A DNA stretch of 64,000 bases from Indolivaga alginatilytica. Lineage in GTDB: Bacteria; Bacteroidota; Bacteroidia; Bacteroidales; Dysgonomonadaceae. Location of the stretch: contig NZ_QICL01000001.1 in NCBI RefSeq assembly GCF_003201355.1, positions 124,001-188,000 on the forward strand, given 5' to 3'. How positions within the stretch are numbered: position 1 is the stretch's first letter; every line of letters begins with the position of its first letter. Positions 52,897 to 61,405 of the stretch are shown piece by piece. The notes under the pieces are model-generated. The model saw only the letters and a program-made list of their open reading frames with translations. It was not told the DNA's origin and ran no database searches. The position numbers and the translations under genes are program-made.

Positions 52897-55335
52897 ATGC
52901 ACAAATTCTACCTCATACTTCTTGCTATATTATTATCACAACCCATATTTTCTCAAAATTTCAAAGGGAAAATTACAGATAAGAAACAACAACCGTTATA
53001 CGGTAGTAATATCTTTATAAAGGAAATAAATCAAGGTCTTATATGCGACGAAAGGGGTGAATTTCAAACGACACTCACCAATGGAAATTATAATATCACA
53101 TTTCGTTGTCTGGGCTACAAACCTGTCTCCAAAACAATCCAAGTAAAGGATAATCCGGTCAATCTCCATATTATTATGGAAGAGGATGCATACGAATTGA
53201 AAGAAGTTACCATAACCAATACGGAAGACCCCGCCTATGCAATCATCCGCAAAGCCATGGCCGAAGCTCCCCGCCATCTCAATGCAGCAAACAAATACAC
53301 TGCCGATGTATATATAAAAGCCAATATGGAGCTTTTCACCGTATCGAAACTCGTCGATAAACTGGCTTCGGAAGATGGTCTGAAAATCTCAGACTTTAAA
53401 AACAATGTATTTCTTCAAGAATCTTTTAATGAACTTCAATTTGTAGCTCCCGAAAAGTATACACAGACAGTAAAAGCTTTTTCTAGCACTATTCCTGATA
53501 ATTTCGACCCGAAAGAATCTTTCAGAATAATGAATGCTTCTATATATTCGCCATTACTCAATCAGAATATATCACCTCTCAACAAAGATGCCTTCAAATA
53601 TTACAGATATAAATACGAAGGCTTTAATGAGGAAAATGGGATGACTATAAATAAAATAAAGTTTGAGGCCAAATACAAAAACCCTCGACTCATTGATGGC
53701 TATCTATATATAGCAGATGATACATGGCACGTTCAATATGCAGAACTTTCTCATGACCTATTCGGTATGAAGCAAGATTTTGTAATCTCATACGAAGAAG
53801 TCTCTCCCCAAGTATATCTGCCCATATCTTACTCACTAACAGGGAAGTTTGACATATTAGGCACTAGCGGTGCTATGAATTATTTCTCATCACTAAAATA
53901 CACAGATATCGAGGTGAATAAAGAAATCGTCAAACAACTATCTAAGAAAAAGTCCAATAAACGAAATTTCGAAATCAAAAGAGACACTCTTTATACTACC
54001 ATCACCGATAGTATGGCTACCAAAAGAGATTTATCGTACTGGAACAAAATTAGAACAATAGCACTTGATAGTACCGAAATCCGCAGTTATCAGAAAAAAG
54101 ACTCTATACAACAATATGTAGACTCTTTGAAGAAAGAATACCACTCTCCTACTTTTAAACCATTTGATATTATAATGGGAGGACGCGTAGGCAGTGATAC
54201 TGCACGTATTAATTTCGAATATGGTGGACTGATCCGTGCCTTTCGCGAATATAACTTTGTTGATGGTGCATGGCTCGGACAGAGAGTAAAAATGAATATA
54301 CGATTCAACGAGAATCAAAAGCTGATAATATCGCCTTATGCCTATTATACTACAGGACGAAAAGAGATTCTTTATGGAAGTGATCTGACATTTACTTATG
54401 CTCCTCTAAAACTCGGAAAACTGAATATTTCGGCAGCATCTATTTCGGAGGATTTCAACCCCAACGGTATCTCACGTCTGGATAATACTGTTAGTTCTGC
54501 TCTATTTAGAAAGAGTGACAGTTATTTCTATCAGAAAGATTTCGTCAACACCAAAAACAGTATCGATTTAGCTAATGGCTTACAACTAACAACAGGTTTT
54601 GAAATTGCTAAACGGTCAGGTCTCTCTAATCATAGCGATTGGGGAATTTGGGGTAATAAAGGTAAAATCAAGCCAAACCTATATCCAGCCGATCGTTTCG
54701 ATGTAGTTTCCTATTCACTTAAGCTCACCTATTCTCCATACGCATACTACTCTATACATAAAGGGCGAAAAGTGTATCGGAAAATTACTTCACCAACATT
54801 CTCCGTAGAATATAACGAAGGATTTTCATCATGGCTCAAAAACAATTCTAGATATAGAAAGCTACAAGGAAGTATATCTCAGAAAATAAAAATAAGTTAT
54901 TTCAATGATATTGACTATTTAGTAGAAGGAGGAAGCTTTTTAGGTAGCACTGATAGAACCAACTTTGCAGATTATCAACATTTCAATACTTCAAGAAAAT
55001 ACTCGTTGACCGATTTTCCGTTTGACACATATACCCTACTAGGCAATTACGAAGCATCAACCAATCGTTATTGGATCAGATCGCAATTTAATTATCAAAG
55101 TCAGTATTTACTATTGAAACGATTATCTTTTCTGCAATCGCTTCCTATGACCGAAAACTTACATTTCAAGAACTTATATACTCCTGACCTCAATTTGTAT
55201 ACTGAAATTGGATATTCGGTAGACTTAATTAATCTTGTGAATGTAGGGGCATTTACTTCTTTCCGCAAGGGAAATTATGATGCCTTTGGTATTCGTTTAT
55301 CCTTCAACTTAAAAGCAATTCTTGATAAGGAATAG
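52897..55335 (+). CDS. DUF5686 outer-membrane protein with carboxypeptidase-like regulatory domain (second member)
   Basis: An 812-residue protein with signal peptide (MHKFYLILLAILLSQPIFS), CarboxypepD_reg-like domain (FKGKITDKKQQPLYGSNIFIKE, about 21-105) and the DUF5686 region ending in barrel strands. It shares architecture with the protein at 31143-33704 but has diverged strongly, for example EVTITNTEDPAYAIIRKAMAEAP against EIVIRPGKEKYSKKDNPAVELIKKV. Its function is unknown. Promoter upstream, and menA follows 46 bp after with its own -7 box. Confidence 0.85.
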   Translation: MHKFYLILLAILLSQPIFSQNFKGKITDKKQQPLYGSNIFIKEINQGLICDERGEFQTTLTNGNYNITFRCLGYKPVSKTIQVKDNPVNLHIIMEEDAYELKEVTITNTEDPAYAIIRKAMAEAPRHLNAANKYTADVYIKANMELFTVSKLVDKLASEDGLKISDFKNNVFLQESFNELQFVAPEKYTQTVKAFSSTIPDNFDPKESFRIMNASIYSPLLNQNISPLNKDAFKYYRYKYEGFNEENGMTINKIKFEAKYKNPRLIDGYLYIADDTWHVQYAELSHDLFGMKQDFVISYEEVSPQVYLPISYSLTGKFDILGTSGAMNYFSSLKYTDIEVNKEIVKQLSKKKSNKRNFEIKRDTLYTTITDSMATKRDLSYWNKIRTIALDSTEIRSYQKKDSIQQYVDSLKKEYHSPTFKPFDIIMGGRVGSDTARINFEYGGLIRAFREYNFVDGAWLGQRVKMNIRFNENQKLIISPYAYYTTGRKEILYGSDLTFTYAPLKLGKLNISAASISEDFNPNGISRLDNTVSSALFRKSDSYFYQKDFVNTKNSIDLANGLQLTTGFEIAKRSGLSNHSDWGIWGNKGKIKPNLYPADRFDVVSYSLKLTYSPYAYYSIHKGRKVYRKITSPTFSVEYNEGFSSWLKNNSRYRKLQGSISQKIKISYFNDIDYLVEGGSFLGSTDRTNFADYQHFNTSRKYSLTDFPFDTYTLLGNYEASTNRYWIRSQFNYQSQYLLLKRLSFLQSLPMTENLHFKNLYTPDLNLYTEIGYSVDLINLVNVGAFTSFRKGNYDAFGIRLSFNLKAILDKE

Positions 55336-55359
55336 AGAATATCTTCGGGTTTAAATTTT

Positions 55360-55367
55360 TATCTTTG
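55360..55367 (+). promoter_or_regulatory. Putative menA promoter
   Basis: TATCTTTG ends 14 bp before the menA ATG, so transcription would start very close to or at the start codon. Confidence 0.45.
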
Positions 55368-55381
55368 CAAAAACAAAGAAT

Positions 55382-56287
55382 ATGGCTTCCTTAAAACATT
55401 GGATTTCGGCACTACGTCCCCGAACTTTATTTCTTGCCGTTGCCTCCACTATTTGTGCAAATGGCATGGCTTACAGTACCGGTCACTTTAGTATTAGTAT
55501 ATGCGTACTTACAATATTGACTGCAACACTTCTTCAACTACTTTCCAATCTAGCCAATGATCTGGGAGATTTTCAACATGGAACAGATATAACAGGGCAA
55601 CGAGTAGGTCCTACCCGCACCGTACAAAGTGGAGCTATTACTCCTCATCAAATGAAGGTTGCCATTGGCATAGCCATTTTAGCTTCTATGCTGGTAGGTG
55701 CAGCATTAATATACGAAGCATCACAATTTATCAATATCATATATATCATACTACTCCTTTTTCTTGGAATAACATCTATATGGGCAGCAATAAAATATAC
55801 TGCCGGAAAAAATCCATACGGATATAAAGGGTTTGGTGATATTTTCTCGTTTGTGTTCTTTGGTCCTGTAGCCGTTGTAGGAACATACTTTCTACACTTG
55901 CACGAAATGACATTTCAGCCTTGGTTACCTGCTATTGGTTTGGGTATGTTTACAGCCGCAGTACTTAACGTCAATAATATGCGAGACATGGAAAACGATC
56001 GTAATTCAGGAAAGATGACTTTAGCCATTCATTTAGGACTGAGAGGTGCAAAGTTATACCATGCTTTCCTCTCTCTCAGTGGAATACTTTGCTTTATAGC
56101 ATATAGTATAATATATAGTACCAATTGTTATCAATACTTATATATGGTATTCTTTATACCCTTCCTTATTATTCTTCGAAACATATACAAGAATACAGAT
56201 AATCGCCTGCTTGATCCTTATTTGAAATTTACTTCTCTATCAGCTTTCGTCTTATCTGTTGCTTTTGCAGTTTGTATTAATTTGTAA
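55382..56287 (+). CDS. menA: 1,4-dihydroxy-2-naphthoate prenyltransferase
   Basis: A 301-residue UbiA-family membrane enzyme with about eight spans. The first aspartate-rich motif is in SNLANDLGDFQHGTD (NDxxD), the second in LNVNNMRDMENDRNSGKMTLA (DxxxD), with GPTRTVQSGAITPHQM between, as in MenA. It attaches a polyprenyl chain to 1,4-dihydroxy-2-naphthoate to give demethylmenaquinone. Other men genes are not in the window. Confidence 0.93.
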   Translation: MASLKHWISALRPRTLFLAVASTICANGMAYSTGHFSISICVLTILTATLLQLLSNLANDLGDFQHGTDITGQRVGPTRTVQSGAITPHQMKVAIGIAILASMLVGAALIYEASQFINIIYIILLLFLGITSIWAAIKYTAGKNPYGYKGFGDIFSFVFFGPVAVVGTYFLHLHEMTFQPWLPAIGLGMFTAAVLNVNNMRDMENDRNSGKMTLAIHLGLRGAKLYHAFLSLSGILCFIAYSIIYSTNCYQYLYMVFFIPFLIILRNIYKNTDNRLLDPYLKFTSLSAFVLSVAFAVCINL

Positions 56288-56320
56288 AATACAGGAAAGT
56301 AAATAGACTTAAATATAAGC

Positions 56321-56890
56321 CTATTCTTCAAATTCTATTCTATCATTTCCTAAACTCTTTATGTGCACCAACGATTCAACATGAATATGTTGCTCACGAA
56401 GACGCTTACCTCCATCTTGAAAACTCTTTTCGATAATAAAGCCCATACCTGCTAATGTAGCACCGGCTTTTTCGACAAGATCTTTTACACCAATGGCTGC
56501 GTGACCATTTGCCAAGAAGTCATCTATAAATACAACCGTATCATCTGGAGTTAGAAAATCGCTGCTAACACAAACATCATAAGTAATATCTTTAGTAAAA
56601 GAATATACCTGAGAAGTTATCATTCTATCCATTGTCTTGGGTTTTGCTTTCTTCACAAAAACTACGGGTAATTCGAGCAGATAACCCAACATTATAGCCG
56701 GAGCAATTCCACTTGCTTCAATAGTAACAATTTTATTGATAGGAAGATTGCCAAAACGACGTACAAATTCTACTCCTATCGATTTCATCAATATTGGATC
56801 CATTTGATGGTTAATAAAGCTATCGACCTTTAATATGCCTCCATCAAAGCTTTTTCCGTCTTTTAGTATTCTGTCTTTTAATAATTTCAT
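56321..56890 (-). CDS. xpt: Xanthine phosphoribosyltransferase
   Basis: A 189-residue type I phosphoribosyltransferase. The PRPP-binding site is [13 protein letters not shown], and the xanthine-specific N-terminus ([32 protein letters not shown]) and [15 protein letters not shown] match Xpt. It converts xanthine and PRPP to XMP. The upstream gene is a xanthine-type permease on the same strand, so uptake and salvage are coupled, but a dispersed repeat occupies the gap. Confidence 0.95.
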   Translation of the reverse strand: MKLLKDRILKDGKSFDGGILKVDSFINHQMDPILMKSIGVEFVRRFGNLPINKIVTIEASGIAPAIMLGYLLELPVVFVKKAKPKTMDRMITSQVYSFTKDITYDVCVSSDFLTPDDTVVFIDDFLANGHAAIGVKDLVEKAGATLAGMGFIIEKSFQDGGKRLREQHIHVESLVHIKSLGNDRIEFEE

Positions 56891-56908
56891 GGTCTTCCCT
56901 CTTTATAT

Positions 56909-57001
56909 TTAAGTAACTGAAAGTATCTAATTATACATTTTAGAGTTATAACAAACTAAAGCCGTTATACTTGCCAAAGTATTCATAAGGTCTGAAACCT
57001 T
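56909..57001 (-). repeat. Dispersed repeat between pbuX and xpt, reverse (copy 14)
   Basis: On the minus strand: head AAGGTTTCAGACCTT (57001-56987) starting inside the TAA stop of the permease gene, then ATGAATACTTTGGCAAGTAT (which can itself fold as ATACTT/AAGTAT) and tail CAGTTACTTAA (56919-56909). The head has one mismatch. Confidence 0.8.
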
Positions 57002-58364
57002 ATTCTTTTATTCTGATAACGATGTTTGCTATAATAGCAACTAATCCTCCGGTAGTAATTCCCGACGAGAATATACCTTTCACCCAATCGGGCATCTGTA
57101 TTAAAATATCGGGGGCAAGCTCTACTCCCAAACCGCAAGCAAAACTAACTGCTAATACTAATATTGCTTTTCGGTCTATATCCTGTGATGCAATGATACG
57201 TACCCCCGAAGCGGCAACTGTACCAAACATCAATAATGTAGCTCCACCAAGAACAGGTTCGGGCATTAAAGAGAAAAGTCCTCCAATAAAAGGAAAAGCA
57301 CTCAATAAAATCAAAAAGGCAGCGATATAATAACCAACATATCGGCTTGCAACACCCGTAAGTTGAATGAGTCCATTATTTTGAGCAAAAATCGAATTAG
57401 GAAATGAGTTCAACACACCTGCTACAATCGAATTAAAACCATCAGCCATAACTCCTCCTTGAACACGTTTCACAAACTTCTCACCTTTGATCGGTTCTCC
57501 GCCAATCATCGAATTAGCTGTAATATCTCCCATTGCTTCAATAGAAGTAATAAAGTATATAAGAGCTACTGCGATGAACGCCGATAGATCAAATCCCAAT
57601 CCGTATTTAAAAGGAGTAGGTATATTAATCATTCCAAGAGTTCCCAGTTGCGAAAAATCAATCAATCCCATAAAATAGGAAACGACATAGCCTAATAGAA
57701 GTCCCAACACGATGGAACACATACGTATATATTTATTTCTAAAGCTATTAAAGATCAAGATAGACACCAGGACCATACCTGCAAGACCTAAATTCTGATA
57801 GCTTCCAAAAGTTCCGTCTTCAATAGCACCAAAGCCGCCACCACATGCAGTAATACCCACTTTGATAAGGCTAAGCCCGATCATTGTAACGACAATACCC
57901 GAAACAAGTGGGGTAATAATTTTTTGAGTATATTTTAGTATTCTACTTACAAACATTTCAACAGGAGCACCTGCAATACACACACCGAATATAACAGGAA
58001 GTGCCGCAATACCCATACCTTGAAAACTGGCAGTTAACGCCCCAATAAAAGAAAAGCTTGTCCCTTGTACACAGAGCAAGCCACAACCCAAAGATCCTAT
58101 ACGTCTACATTGAATAAAGGTTGAAATACCGGAGGCTAAGAGAGCCATTGAAACCAGAAAACTCGTCGTCTCCTTATCCAGACCTAAACTGGCGGCAATT
58201 ATTAACGGCGGAGTCACGATTGCGACAAAAATAGCTAACAAATGCTGGAAAGCTATAAATACAGCCTCTTTGAAAGGCGGACGGTCTTCAATCTGATAAA
58301 TCAGATCGGTTTTCTGGATAGGTAGAATCGTTTCATCTAACTCTTCTTCGATGATTGCAGACAT
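57000..58364 (-). CDS. Xanthine/uracil-type permease (NCS2 family)
   Basis: A 454-residue transporter with about 13 or 14 membrane spans. NCS2 motifs: FQHLLAIFVAIVTPPLIIA, the QGTSFSFIGA stretch of span 3, TPLVSGIVVTMIGLSLI, and the signature region AQNNGLIQLTGVASRYVG. Its pairing with xpt makes xanthine or another oxidised purine the likely substrate, with proton or sodium coupling. Probably pbuX-like; the substrate is inferred from context. Confidence 0.9.
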   Translation of the reverse strand: MSAIIEEELDETILPIQKTDLIYQIEDRPPFKEAVFIAFQHLLAIFVAIVTPPLIIAASLGLDKETTSFLVSMALLASGISTFIQCRRIGSLGCGLLCVQGTSFSFIGALTASFQGMGIAALPVIFGVCIAGAPVEMFVSRILKYTQKIITPLVSGIVVTMIGLSLIKVGITACGGGFGAIEDGTFGSYQNLGLAGMVLVSILIFNSFRNKYIRMCSIVLGLLLGYVVSYFMGLIDFSQLGTLGMINIPTPFKYGLGFDLSAFIAVALIYFITSIEAMGDITANSMIGGEPIKGEKFVKRVQGGVMADGFNSIVAGVLNSFPNSIFAQNNGLIQLTGVASRYVGYYIAAFLILLSAFPFIGGLFSLMPEPVLGGATLLMFGTVAASGVRIIASQDIDRKAILVLAVSFACGLGVELAPDILIQMPDWVKGIFSSGITTGGLVAIIANIVIRIKE

Positions 58365-58415
58365 AGTTGATTTAAAAAATTTGCTAAAGGTAATTAAAAT
58401 ATAATCTTTATCGTA

Positions 58416-58423
58416 TACTTTTG
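58416..58423 (+). promoter_or_regulatory. Putative promoter of the TlpA-like lipoprotein
   Basis: TACTTTTG lies 130 bp before the ATG at 58554. On the minus strand TACCTTTA at 58393-58386 is a one-mismatch candidate for the permease gene. Confidence 0.35.
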
Positions 58424-58553
58424 GTGCTGTTAAACAATTCTTGATCTATTATTTTTTCAATAATACACAAAAGACACAATATTAAATTATTTTCTTACTT
58501 TTAGATATGAAGCAATAATAATAAATCTGCTCAATGAACCAAACCAATTTTTT

Positions 58554-60083
58554 ATGAAAAACAACCTTTTTTTATTCAGGCAAATACTAATTATGGGAAT
58601 TTGCATAGCCTTTTTATCTTGTACATCTACAAATAAAGACCAATTTCCTGAACCTAAAATAATGATGGCTACAGCTAAGGTAACGGGAGTAGTTCGTAAT
58701 TTTCAACTAAAAGAAGGCGAAGAAAAGCCAGTTCTGAAACTCTACGTCCCCGCTCCGATTACAGCAGAAGTAGGTACATTCGAGACATACCTCACTGAAG
58801 ATGGCAGTTTCAGTTTCGAAGTTCCCATCGAATGTAACATGATAATCGGTACAATTACTTCGGAAATATTCGACCAAAGTTTAATTATCGGTCTGGCTTC
58901 GGATAAAGAGACAAAACTGGTAATAACAAAAAAAGACGATAATAATATAGATGTAACTATTTTAAGCAGAATTGGATTAACTTCCAATGATGTATTGAAC
59001 AGTGGAGATGTGATGGAGCAAATGATGAGCCCCGGATCTACTTATTCATCTTTTTACAAGATGACACCTAAAGATTTTGCTTCTGTTGCCATTAAGAACA
59101 TGGAAGAAAGATTGAATATTACAGTCACCGATTCTACTTTATCGAAAGGTGCCAAGAATTTTATTACGAATGAATTCAAGCTAGCTTATCTTGTCGGATG
59201 CCTTCTTGATTATACCGGCTATATGTCTCTAAACTATCAAAATTTCAAAACTGAAGAGGAACCCGAAGAGTTTACTCCACAGGAACCCGATAGATCTTAT
59301 TATGCTTTTCTAAAGTATTTTGACCTCAATAATCCTCAATATCTATATAATGCAACCTATTCGAGAGTACTGAAAGCCATACTCTCGAATGAAACATTAA
59401 ATATTCCATTAATCAACGATACACCTATAGATGAATGGCTAAAGGGTGTAAAAACAACAATGGCAGATTTAATTGGCTCCGATAACGGTTTATTCTACGA
59501 CAGGTTAACTGCCGGTGCTTACATCTCTCAGTTTGATAATGAACTAAAACCTCTATCCGATAAACAGATAGAAAACATCAGAAATTACTTTAAGAATAAG
59601 GAAATTACAAAGATCCTTTTGAAAAAGAATGAAGAAGTAATAAAATTGGCCGCACAAAAAAGTAATGCAAACTGTAAAGAAACACCGTCGGTTCCACAAA
59701 AAGAATTGATGAACGCTATTATTTCGCAATATAAAGGCAATGTTGTTTTAGTCGATTTCTGGGCTACCTGGTGCGGTCCCTGTATGTCTGCGATGAAAGA
59801 AATCAGAGAAATAAAAGGTCAATACAAAGATAAAAACATTGTATTTGTATATATAACCAACACCTCTTCTCCTTTAACGTTGTGGAAAAAGAAAATCAAC
59901 ACAATCGGAGGTGAACATTATTACCTGACCGAGGGCGAATGGGAGTCTCTTCAAGATAGCTTTGATTTTACGGGAATACCAACCTATCAGCTTTATGATA
60001 CCAATGGCAAATTAGAAAAGCAATTTTCGGGCTACCCCGGAACAAATAAAATGAAGGCAATGATAGATCAATTGTTGCCCTAA
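58554..60083 (+). CDS. TlpA-like thioredoxin-domain lipoprotein
   Basis: A 509-residue lipoprotein (lipobox IAFLSC, Cys23). The first half (about 25-370) has no clear family: an N-terminal beta-rich part (TAKVTGVVRNFQLKEGEEKPVLKLY) and a helical middle part. The C-terminal domain (about 375-509) is thioredoxin-like with redox motif WATWCGPC (403-410) and cis-Pro region GIPTYQLYD. It probably resides on the periplasmic side of a membrane and reduces or oxidises disulfides or metal sites; members in Bacteroidetes are often multi-copy. It has an unusual acidic patch EEEPEEFTPQEPDRSY. Confidence 0.88.
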   Translation: MKNNLFLFRQILIMGICIAFLSCTSTNKDQFPEPKIMMATAKVTGVVRNFQLKEGEEKPVLKLYVPAPITAEVGTFETYLTEDGSFSFEVPIECNMIIGTITSEIFDQSLIIGLASDKETKLVITKKDDNNIDVTILSRIGLTSNDVLNSGDVMEQMMSPGSTYSSFYKMTPKDFASVAIKNMEERLNITVTDSTLSKGAKNFITNEFKLAYLVGCLLDYTGYMSLNYQNFKTEEEPEEFTPQEPDRSYYAFLKYFDLNNPQYLYNATYSRVLKAILSNETLNIPLINDTPIDEWLKGVKTTMADLIGSDNGLFYDRLTAGAYISQFDNELKPLSDKQIENIRNYFKNKEITKILLKKNEEVIKLAAQKSNANCKETPSVPQKELMNAIISQYKGNVVLVDFWATWCGPCMSAMKEIREIKGQYKDKNIVFVYITNTSSPLTLWKKKINTIGGEHYYLTEGEWESLQDSFDFTGIPTYQLYDTNGKLEKQFSGYPGTNKMKAMIDQLLP

Positions 60084-60090
60084 GCAAAAT

Positions 60091-60125
60091 ATTCACGGGG
60101 AAGCCATTCCAGCCTCCCCGTGAAT
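60091..60125 (+). terminator. Hairpin after the TlpA-like gene
   Basis: ATTCACGGGGA (60091-60101) and TCCCCGTGAAT (60115-60125) are perfect 11-bp arms. The following AAATACATTTAT is not a T run, so termination might need Rho, but the stem is 8 bp past the stop. Confidence 0.65.
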
Positions 60126-60292
60126 AAATACATTTATAGTATAGAAGCCCTTCACTATATCTATTCATTTTCATAGAAACACCGAACCCGGCATAGGCAA
60201 TTTCGCTTCATGAACTTCTGTATAATTATATATTAACAGACACAATACCCTCTTACAAAACAGTATTATAAGAAACAATACAATCAATTCTG

Positions 60293-61381
60293 TTATTTAT
60301 GAAGTCTTCTCTGGCGATACCTGTTTAAAGGACTATCCACAAAACGATATAAAATATACGCAAACAAAATAGAGAGTATTACAATTGAAGAAGCCCATAA
60401 ATTCACCTCCAACGAAAGTGATAATGAATTAATAAACATCAAAACAAATAGATGACAAATATAGATGGGATACGACAACTCTCCTATTTTACGATCCCTC
60501 TTCGAGTCTTTTGTATAAATAAAAATAAAAGGCAGTGATATAAAAAACAAAACTATAAATAAGATATATAGCCCCTTAAAATCAATAAAACTATATGATA
60601 AAGTAAGCAAAATCATAAAGTATAAAATACCCCTCAATACATTTTTATGAATATTTTTATTTTTCAAAAAAACAGATATACGATAAGCTACTGTACCAAG
60701 TAAAAATAAAGCCAGTTCTGTCGGAAAAAATCGATAAGACCAAACAGGTTCCTGACTTTCAAAATTAAACATCATCAGTACCCTCAAAAGAAGAGACAAT
60801 ACAATTATTGAGATAACAATCGTGATATTTCGCCTCACTACGAATGGAGCACAGACATAAAACATCAATTCGAGACTGACAGTCCACGCCTGAGGTATGA
60901 ATAGAAACACATATAAGTTCGGTTGAGGATATTGCAAACTCGATGTAAAAAATAAGTTACCTGTAAGCGTATCCAATCCCAAAAACCAAACCAGCTCCTG
61001 ACCAAATATGAAAAGGTTGGAAAATATTAAGTAAAGATATGACCACAAACTCAGATTTTCAAAATATATTTTATAATAAGAAAGTGTAATACCACTATCA
61101 CCGCTATTAAAGAAAATCATAAAAAAAGCGGAATAAGCGACTATACATAAAAGAACAAACCAATATGAGGGATATAATCGCAACACTCTATTCGATAAAA
61201 ACAACTTATAGGACTTATTCTCTCCTATATACTTCTCATTTAAAACCAACGATATATAAAATCCCGAAATCATGTAAAAGCTTTGAACAGCCAAACTACC
61301 GGGTATTAGCCGATAACCAAATATAGGGGCAGAATGAGCAATTACAACAGCTAGTGCAAAAAGAAAACGTAGAAATCCCAT
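60293..61381 (-). CDS. Acyltransferase family 3 membrane protein (OafA-like)
   Basis: A 362-residue protein with about 10 membrane spans. The start MGFLRFLFALAVVIAHSAPIFGYRLIPGSLAVQSFYMISGFY contains RFxxAxxVxxxH and FYMISGFY, the acyltransferase-3 signature. It probably O-acetylates a surface glycan at the inner membrane. Ends KLRRQRRLHK-like basic tail. It lies 24 bp after the SLC13 gene on the same strand and may be co-transcribed. No secreted SGNH domain is present. Confidence 0.9.
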   Translation of the reverse strand: MGFLRFLFALAVVIAHSAPIFGYRLIPGSLAVQSFYMISGFYISLVLNEKYIGENKSYKLFLSNRVLRLYPSYWFVLLCIVAYSAFFMIFFNSGDSGITLSYYKIYFENLSLWSYLYLIFSNLFIFGQELVWFLGLDTLTGNLFFTSSLQYPQPNLYVFLFIPQAWTVSLELMFYVCAPFVVRRNITIVISIIVLSLLLRVLMMFNFESQEPVWSYRFFPTELALFLLGTVAYRISVFLKNKNIHKNVLRGILYFMILLTLSYSFIDFKGLYILFIVLFFISLPFIFIYTKDSKRDRKIGELSYPIYICHLFVLMFINSLSLSLEVNLWASSIVILSILFAYILYRFVDSPLNRYRQRRLHK

Positions 61382-61405
61382 AGTATAAAATTACATTCCT
61401 TTACC

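Noticed and set aside
31143-55335. DUF5686 proteins as TonB-dependent receptors
   Set aside because: They have the CarboxypepD_reg-like domain but no plug domain, TonB box or SusD partner.
4091-57001. Repeated palindromes as a CRISPR array
   Set aside because: Copies are dispersed over 53 kb in both orientations with genes between them. There are no regular spacers and no cas genes.
56891-58553. Purine riboswitch before xpt or the permease
   Set aside because: I saw no paired-loop pattern of the purine aptamer in either upstream region; the xpt upstream region is mostly the dispersed repeat.
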